From Ochotona curzoniae (Eukaryota > Chordata > Mammalia > Lagomorpha > Ochotonidae), in assembly GCF_017591425.1 (NCBI RefSeq), contig NW_024466607.1:17926501-17990500 (forward strand): a DNA stretch of 64,000 nt. The letters run 5' to 3'. The position numbers were made by a program, and so were the translations under genes. Position 1 is the first letter of the stretch; each line of letters starts with the position of its first letter. The notes beneath the pieces were generated by a model, which was not told where the DNA came from, searched no databases, and saw only the letters and a program-made list of their open reading frames with translations. Below are positions 57,216 through 64,000 of the stretch, in pieces.

Positions 57216-58706
57216 CCGCTGCTCAGTAACTCTAGAATGCACAATATTCCCACTCCTCACAGTTGCACAGTGGGGTCTGAAGGCTGCCAGAAAACCCTTA
57301 CACAGAAGGAAGACACACTGCTTCCAAAAGATTAAAGACAAGAACCAAACCTAAGCCCTGGGTTAACATAAGCATTTTTTTATACCCTTACTGTTCACTA
57401 AAGAGTGGGGTGGGTGTATGGGGACTGTGTATAAGTAAAGACAAACTGAAAACAAATAAAAAGCAACCAGTTTAAAACTGGAAAAAGTTAAGTTCAATAT
57501 TACGTTTATTCCAAAAATTTATTTGAATGAAAGAAGCAGGATATGAAGGTATAAGTTGAGTTTTAAGTAGGTCAGGTGTCTCGGTGTATGTCCCACAAGG
57601 GAATGACAGAAGAACAGCTATGGAATCAGGTATAATTACTTATACACATAATCAGATATTCACTAACTCTTTATTTAAAGAACAAGTCCCTAAACAACTC
57701 AACAGCTTGCTGACCTGACAAGACTATTTCCATTTTTAAGACTAGGCAGAGAGAACACAGAGGCCTTAACACACACTAACTCACTTCACACTGTCTTGTC
57801 ACTTCTCCCTGAAGCAGGTATTTCTTTGAATACTTTCCCCAGTGGAATGGCCTGGTTATGTGAGTTTTCTGTTGAACAAAGAAACCCCTTGCTAAAGATC
57901 TAAAATGAAAAGCATGAGCTCTCCTTTTTTCCAACAATGTTCTAATTAATGTAATGAAGATTTCTAATGATTTGAGGTTATTTTACAATTTAGTCTTTGA
58001 TATGATAGTGAGAGTAGTCATACAAAATATCAACATTTTACTACTGACCCAAGATTACATGAGATATCTGCTTGATTTTCACATATAACACATACTAATT
58101 ATTGTGATTTAATATTTAATATAATAAAATACTAGTTTGTTTTCTTATAATTTGTCCTCATTTTTTCCACACATGGGAGTATTTCTAAATAACTGAAATT
58201 TTGATGAATTAGATTCTGATTAATTGTGGCTATGTTTTGTTAGGCTTTTATTTTTATAGGACCCTTAAATGATAATTAGACCCATGGATCTAAGATAGAT
58301 TTCCCTATTATTTGAATAACCAAACCTTTGCTAATAATAATTAGGTAAAATTTTTTTAGGTAAGAAAAAACAGAGTTAAGTCACTTTCACTTAAACAACA
58401 AAAATTTTTGGATCTATGTTCTTTTGTAGAATTTCCCCTTCAATGCATATTCAGGACAAGAAAGCAGGTATCCAAATAACTCTGTTGCCATTCATTTAAA
58501 TAAATCCATTTCAATTTACAGGTCCAGTATATTCAAACAGTTTAAAGTCTGGGAGACAACTCTACAGACAAACACTTTACTGAAAAGCTGAGAGATCCAA
58601 TTTCACTTAGATACTTAAAAATAAGCTAGGGAAATAATTTGGGGTTTCCAACTCTAAAACAGGCTCTGCTATTTCTTACCCAGGGAATATTTTCTATTAT
58701 TTTTCT

Positions 58707-58863
58707 CCCAGATTTTATTTATTTATTTGAAAGAGTAACAGAGAAGAAACAGAGAGAGCTTTCATCAACTGGTTCACATCCCTGATAGCTGATCTGGGGT
58801 GAGGCCAGGAACTTCTTTCTGGTCTTCTGCGTGGGGCAGGGGCTCAAGCACTTAGTCAATGCC
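58707..58863 (-). repeat. C-repeat SINE, 3' half
   Basis: 'gattttatttatttatttga', 'gaggccaggaacttctttct' and 'ggcaggggctcaagcactta'; truncated. Confidence 0.85.
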
Positions 58864-59546
58864 AAGCAGACTGTCTTCAAAAACACATTATCTTCAATAC
58901 TGATAACGAAATACTAGAACGAGTATGCTTTTCAGTACTGTTCTTTCTTGAAGGGGTCACTCTAGCTTTGCTGACTGTATTTAACCATTATCAGATCTGC
59001 AGGACACCCAAGAGGATCCTGGAGGCAGACAGAGTTACAACCTCAATTCCCTCAACTGTCTCGGAGTGTCAGCTGACTTGGTTCCTTGCCTACCCCACGT
59101 AGGTTATTGTACCATTAACATTACAGAACAGTTCTTGGCACAGCACTAGAAACCAGAGGGCACTCAACTGCAGAAGCAGACAGAAAAACACATTACTTCG
59201 TGGGAAGAATGCTCTGTCCCTCTGTTGCTTCCAAAATAAATCCTGTTGCTCATGGGCATTGGCAGTTAACAGTTCAGCGTCACAACAAAAAACAAAGGCA
59301 CACATCAGAAACATAAAGCAATCAAACAGAATAGTTAACAAAGTTAACTTATCCACAAAACTGTGTTCAGTTTTACAGTTTAAATGGTTTGATTTTGTTC
59401 AACAGACTCACTTATAACCCTAAAACAAAACAGACCACATTTTGTATTGTGATTTGTAACTCCAAAACTAAAGTGCCGATAGAAATTAAGCTCACTTAAC
59501 TGCAAACGTAAATATGTTAATACTTTAATAAAACACATATACTCAC

Positions 59547-59674
59547 AGCTTGCATTTCTATACAAAAGAAATGGTTCATGGAGCTGAAATTCCAGATCTT
59601 TGTTCACTGGTTCAACTAGATTATGCATATTCAGTCGATTCACAATGGTGAAACCATGGTAAGGCGAAGCTGAC
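59547..59674 (-). CDS. DCP1A: mRNA-decapping enzyme 1A, exon 3
   Basis: 128 bases: G completing Arg59 (AG|G), 42 codons SASPYHGFTI, VNRLNMHNLV, EPVNKDLEFQ, LHEPFLLYRN, AS, then T of Leu102. Acceptor GTTAAATCTAAG with a weak pyrimidine tract, donor T|GTGAGT. It forms the central beta-strands of the EVH1 domain, which in DCP1 proteins docks onto the N-terminal domain of DCP2. Confidence 0.97.
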
Positions 59675-61739
59675 CTTAGATTTAACAGAAGAAAAAAAGA
59701 TCTGTAGTCACTATCTAATTTGCAGAAACGTTACCTATGACTTTCTTCTCATTTCAAAAAAAGAAGGAATTCCAATACATTACTCAGTATTATCAGTGCT
59801 TCACACTGTAAGCAAAGATTTATGCAGGCTCAAACCCTTCTGCCCAGAATTCAAGTGTTGGGACCTCACTCAGGCCAGCCCGGCCCTAAGTGACATGCTC
59901 TGCACACCCCTGACTTTCTATGCCCCGTTCCCAACCCTGCCACTCTCTCAGCAGGTGTGCTGTTACTGCAGAACCTGGGCTCAGACCACTGCCCCGGGGA
60001 ACCAGGGAACACAGCGCTATCACACCCAGCAAGCTTCTGCTCAGATGCCTCATCAGTGAGGCCCACCTGCACTATGCTTTTAACTGCTCCAACTCAATAC
60101 CCCAAGCTCTATCACCACTACTTCTTGTTGTCTTCCTCTCTACTAGAACTGCAAGCTTTATGCAAATGAAGTTTATCTTATTTCTCACAGATGTATTTGA
60201 TAAATAATTGCTAAATGAAGTATCACGCATTTATGTTAATTATGGTACAGATTGATTACCTTCCTAATAATTTTCCTGCAACTACACAGGTCATCACATA
60301 GTTCTGAGTTAGATGGAAAATGTTTTGAATATTAGGCAAGAAGCATCCATGGTTACCCTATCAGGGGAATCCAATACATTGTCCTTTAGTCATTCCTTAG
60401 CCATATCTAACACCTCCCGTTTCCAGGCTGTTTCCCTGTGATGTACAGAGGCTGATAACACAACAGGACCCTGCTCCACAAATTAGTTAATGAGATTTTA
60501 ATGCTGAAGTCCTGAGCTCCAAAGCACACAAATAAGGGACCTGGTCCTCAGCTCTGGGGTTTCAGAATCCAAATCCAAGCTTTTTTATTACAGAATCTCC
60601 TTGCAAAAAGATATTCTGACATTCTTGTATACCTGTCTGAGGTTCACAAAATGTTCTTGGATTTTCCCATTTCCTGGTTCTCCTCTGTCAGAACTAGTGC
60701 TATGCAAGTCTCCTCACACTGGATGGAGTCAAGCCACACCACTAGCTCCACACCTTCCCAATCAGTGGATCTGAAACGCCCCTCACAGTAAGCCAGTAAA
60801 GAACCCCCACTCTCCAAAACCACAGAGACCCCCTGCTCCAGTTAGTTAGGGTTTCTCAAGACTGATACTGCTAACACAATGTGAAGGGGGCTTAGGAGAA
60901 AGACCCATCCTTTTGGAATAAAAACAAGCCCAGGAAATAGAGTGCTATCAAAGTACATTTAAAAGAAAAAGATGAATGTGCTTAGAAGAGTATTAGGCAA
61001 ATTATTTTAAATTATTATTGATGGAGAAAAGCATTCTTAAAACATATACTCATCTACCATATAAATAAATACAAGGAAGGAAGAGCCAAAGGTCAGTCAC
61101 GGTGCCCTCTGATTGCTCCAGCTTTGGAAAGCCAGAGAAGGCAGCGCCCTGCCAGAGCCAACACAGGGACCAGGACAACCAGCTCTCCCCCCCATTACAC
61201 ACTCTCAGTTGCCCAACAAAGCAAAGTTACAGCTTGCAAACCAATCATATTTTAAGATAATTAATTCTAAGAAGTTGAAAATAAAAAATGTACAATTATG
61301 AATAATCATCCAGGCTTTCTAAAGCACTCTGAGACAAGCTAAAAATACATCTGACTGAAGATGCTATACATAATCCAGAACTTGTGGCAGGGCTGGAGTG
61401 GACCCAGTCACTAACGTTGTCCCTTAGTGGGGTGGTGGCCCGGCCTCTCACTCTCACCTCAGTGTCGTATGCACTTTGTGCATCACAGTTTATATTCCTT
61501 TCTCTTTAATATGAGGGCAGGAGGGGAGCATCTATTTTAGACTCACTCATTTGTAGAAAAATGTTTTGTGTTTGAAGAGGTTTTACCAGATTCTCTTTAT
61601 TTTGATTCACAGTCTCCAAGAAGGGAAAGAACTTGGTTAGGACCTCACAGCTAAGGCCGTAGGAACAGAGAGAATGGCACCCCTTCCTAGGACATTGATC
61701 ACCATATACTTAAAACATGTATTTTTAAAAAGGTCTTAC
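59675..61739 (-). other. DCP1A: DCP1A intron 2
   Basis: Donor AG|GTAAGG, acceptor CTAAG. An L2 3' end lies at 59960-60222; otherwise no repeat or gene is recognisable. Confidence 0.85.
59960..60222 (+). repeat. L2 LINE 3' end
   Basis: 'cagatgcctcatcagtgagg', 'ctctactagaactgcaagct' and 'gtatttgataaataattgct' match the L2 3' terminal order. Confidence 0.65.
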
Positions 61740-61780
61740 CTTCGATACACAAATAAGGTCCCTTCTATATCAGTCTTCTC
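61740..61780 (-). CDS. DCP1A: mRNA-decapping enzyme 1A, exon 2
   Basis: A 41-base micro-sized exon encoding EKTDIEGTLFVYR plus AG of Arg59. Acceptor CTGTTACAG, donor AG|GTAAGG. It is an early EVH1 strand. Because 41 is not a multiple of three, skipping it would frameshift the protein. Confidence 0.96.
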
Positions 61781-63894
61781 CTGTAACAGACAATAAATCA
61801 ATTAGCATTCTCCCCATAATCCAATCCCAAAGAGTCCCTGTGGAGAAGAAATGCTTCAGATTTAAGAGCAACTTGTTTCATTTACTGTAAAATGACCCAC
61901 TTCTGAATAGGTGACGTTAAGTCTCCCACTCACCACAAACTTCAGACACCACCTGGTCATATTTGCTTTCCATGCTACTGACACACAGATATACGCAGGG
62001 TTCCCTCCAGCTATGTGTCTCTATTGAGGCATTTTTCTTTTATAATTACTGAAAGAAAAGTATAGAACTGGTCTTCACTTTTTAGAGAGAATGCTTTGGG
62101 CAGATTTCTTAAAATTTCAAGTCAAAATCCTGTGGGCAGTAATTTCTTCACTTCTAAAGTTTACCAAAGTAAAAGTTAGGAAAAAAAGGGCAGGGGGGAG
62201 GAGAATTTCTTGTCACTAGAGTAATCTGACATTTTCTTTGGTAATATATTTTGTGGGGAAGAATTACAACCAACACAATTAGTCTAGTATTTTTTAGAAC
62301 TATGTTAAAGATCCAGGGACTCTGAAATCACGCTATGCCTTAAATCACTATTATAGATCTCCCAATAATGTAAAATAATATAAAACAACTTTAAAGGGAA
62401 AAGGCTTTGATTAACAGTACCACTCAATCCTATCTTTCATTTGCTCTGACAGAATATGCTTAAAGTTTCCAAAAAGAACAATGTTGCAGTGTGTTGTTCA
62501 CAAGATGTCTGGGTCTAAATATTGTAACACAATCAAGAAAATGTTAAAACTTTGTCAGCCATATCAAATCAAATTGCTTGGGATAATTTATACTTGCAAA
62601 AATACCAATTTCCTCCAGTAACGCCTTAAATATAATCATGAAAGTATTTCTTTCCTAAGAACTCAGAAACTTTTTGTTGCCTTTACAAAGTTTTTGGTGT
62701 AAGAAATTGACCAGTTATCTCACAGTAAAAGAAAATTTGTCCCCTCAATCCTAGAGGAGAAAATATTGATTATGCATTATGTGCCATGATTCAATAAATA
62801 AAAATAGCAGTTTCTTTTTCAATTCAGGTTATTATAATCTGTACTAGGGAATGGAAAAAAGTTTGTGGAAAATGAAAAGGTAAGTTTATTCTGGTGCAAA
62901 AATTCTGAAGTTCAAGTTTTTTTTTCCATAGCATGCATTTTCCATTAACTTTTTTGGAATCATGGAAATTCTTACCATTTGAACTAACTGTTCGTAAATG
63001 CCAAACAATTTTCACAAAATTACTGGTATAAAGAATCTATGCATCTTTATTGTAAAAGGCACAGGATGACAATCTTTCAGTTTCGTATCAAGGGTCCGTT
63101 CTTAAAGAAATGTCAACTCCAGGCAAGCTTTTACCAATCACTTTCTAGGGGATAAAGCGAGAGAGGAAAGAGAGAAACAGAAAGGAGCGACAACCAGGAA
63201 ACCGTAACTTAACAACGAAAAAAGCGCTAGCAGGACTAACCAGACTTGCTGAACAGTCAGAAAGTAACTTTTCAGCTCCTCCTCTGGTGCCCAAAAAGTC
63301 ACAAAGTATTAAGTTGCAAGAGGGTATTCAGAGTTGATACTATCATAGAAAGTCTCCAGGGGATCCAGCGAACAGAGCAGTCCTAACTGCCTCACAATCT
63401 TTCCCCAAACTCCGAAGACATCCCCTCTCTTCCAAGAAATGAAGCGAATTAGATTTCAAGCTTTAAATACAAATGACCTCCGCCAAGGGGGCTCGTGTGA
63501 CTGCTGGGGTAGGGGTGGGAAGGGGACGGAGGAGGAGTGTTTATTTTTGCAGGTCATCCGTATTTCATCTATTTATCCATTTACCTATTAATCCTCTCCT
63601 CTGGAAACAAGCTTTCTGACCCCGCTGCTCTTTCAGCCCCCGGTGCATTGAAGAAGGCAGCTCGCCCACGTCCACAGACTCGACCCCAAGATCCTCGTCC
63701 GATTTTAGGAGGTGTTCCCTGGGACGTCTCAGGCCCCCTCCTCTAATCCCGGGCACTCCTCAGACCCCTGGACCCTTCGCCATTCCCCGACCTGGCCTCT
63801 AGCTTCGCTCCCCTCGCCCCCGTTCCCCCACACCAGGCAGCCCCTGTAAGAGGGGCAGCCAGGCGGGCGTCCTCCACGGTCACGCCTCACTCAC
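61781..63894 (-). other. DCP1A: DCP1A intron 1
   Basis: Donor TGG|GTGAGT, acceptor TTACAG. It holds a mariner-like MITE at 62858-62954; the rest is AT-rich with no recognisable repeat until GC content rises near 63480. Confidence 0.85.
62858..62954. mobile_element. Mariner-like MITE with inverted ends
   Basis: The left end aaaaaagtttgtggaaaatg and the right end cattttccattaactttttt are inverted repeats matching at 18 of 20 positions. The core 'ctggtgcaaaaattctgaag' and T-rich segment are shared with the copies at 34280 and 29588. It is about 97 bases long and non-coding. Confidence 0.6.
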
Positions 63895-64000
63895 CCACTG
63901 GTTAGCCTTGGGGCAGAAGGTGTACAGAGCGACCTGGCCCGTGAGGTCTGCGATGCTGGTGATGTAGGGGTCGTGTTGCTTTAGGGCCGCCAGACTCATC
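63650..64000. promoter_or_regulatory. DCP1A: CpG-rich 5' region of DCP1A
   Basis: GC content and CpGs rise over the last 350 bases (cccggtgc, cccgacctgg, gcgggcgt, gcgacctgg), covering exon 1 and the start of intron 1. The core promoter should lie beyond the right edge. Confidence 0.6.
63895..64000 (-). CDS. DCP1A: mRNA-decapping enzyme 1A, exon 1 (partial, cut by window edge)
   Basis: On the minus strand, base 64000 ends a codon. It is followed by MSLAALKQHDPYITSIADLT, GQVALYTFCPKANQW and the donor GTGAGT (63894-63889). Human DCP1A, as I recall it, starts ten residues earlier, so the ATG at 63999-63997 is probably internal Met11. It could also serve as a start, with G at +4 position absent (A instead). 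The protein activates DCP2, which removes the 5' cap of mRNAs in P-bodies. Exons 1-5 encode the EVH1 domain (residues about 1-130), with Trp45 visible at the exon boundary. All visible exons joined give 572 residues; adding ten gives 582. Confidence 0.95.

Larger units (their letters stand above)
46016..59546 (-). other. DCP1A: DCP1A intron 3
   Basis: Donor T|GTGAGT, acceptor TCAAG. It is the largest intron here (13.5 kb) and AT-rich, with few SINEs. Older fossils predominate: hAT pieces at 52968, 54660 and 56915, a probable antisense L1 around 54080-54600, and MIRs near 56590 and 57065. Between these I see no coding or RNA feature; in particular 50620-52960 and 57800-58700 hold nothing recognisable. 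Confidence 0.85.

Noticed and set aside
1..64000. An undescribed multi-gene system
   Set aside because: Only TKT and DCP1A are supported as genes. The remaining structure is accounted for by repeats, introns and untranslated sequence.

Overview
The window is mammalian nuclear DNA, almost certainly from a lagomorph and most likely a pika (Ochotona). Two lines of evidence support this. Two vertebrate genes can be read exon by exon with consensus splice sites. About 50 copies or pieces of the tRNA-derived lagomorph C-repeat (CSINE) are scattered on both strands, many with the A-rich tail ending in AATAAATCTT that I associate with pika rather than rabbit. The species call rests on recall of repeat families, not on a search.

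Layout, left to right. Bases 1-4513 are intron 1 of TKT (transketolase, minus strand). TKT coding exon 1 lies at 4514-4620 inside a CpG island of about 3950-4870 that should be its promoter. Bases 4.9-19 kb are the TKT-DCP1A intergenic interval, packed with CSINEs plus an L2, MIR pieces and a probable antisense solo LTR. From about 19.3 kb to the right edge lies DCP1A (mRNA-decapping enzyme 1A, minus strand). It has a SINE-poor 3' UTR of about 3.8 kb (to 23060) and ten coding exons at 23061-23141, 23429-23647, 26102-26167, 27941-28699, 37973-38086, 42279-42417, 45949-46015, 59547-59674, 61740-61780 and 63895-64000. All exon junctions are GT-AG and in phase. The visible exons join to 572 codons plus a stop. 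With the ten N-terminal residues expected beyond the right edge, this gives 582 residues, the length I recall for human DCP1A. The order TKT-DCP1A on the same strand matches human 3p21.1 as I recall it.

Functionally, the two genes are neighbours by conserved synteny, not by shared pathway. TKT is a thiamine-diphosphate enzyme of the non-oxidative pentose phosphate pathway. DCP1A is the EVH1-domain activator of the DCP2 decapping enzyme in P-bodies.

The rest is repeat archaeology. It includes an L1M 3' end broken by several later insertions, a small family of mariner-like MITEs (one split by a young SINE), hAT fossils, and SINEs with perfect target-site duplications. I found no operon, CRISPR array, RNA gene or undescribed biological system. 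The most interesting signals are the nested transposons, inverted SINE pairs inside DCP1A introns, and the long SINE-free 3' UTR.
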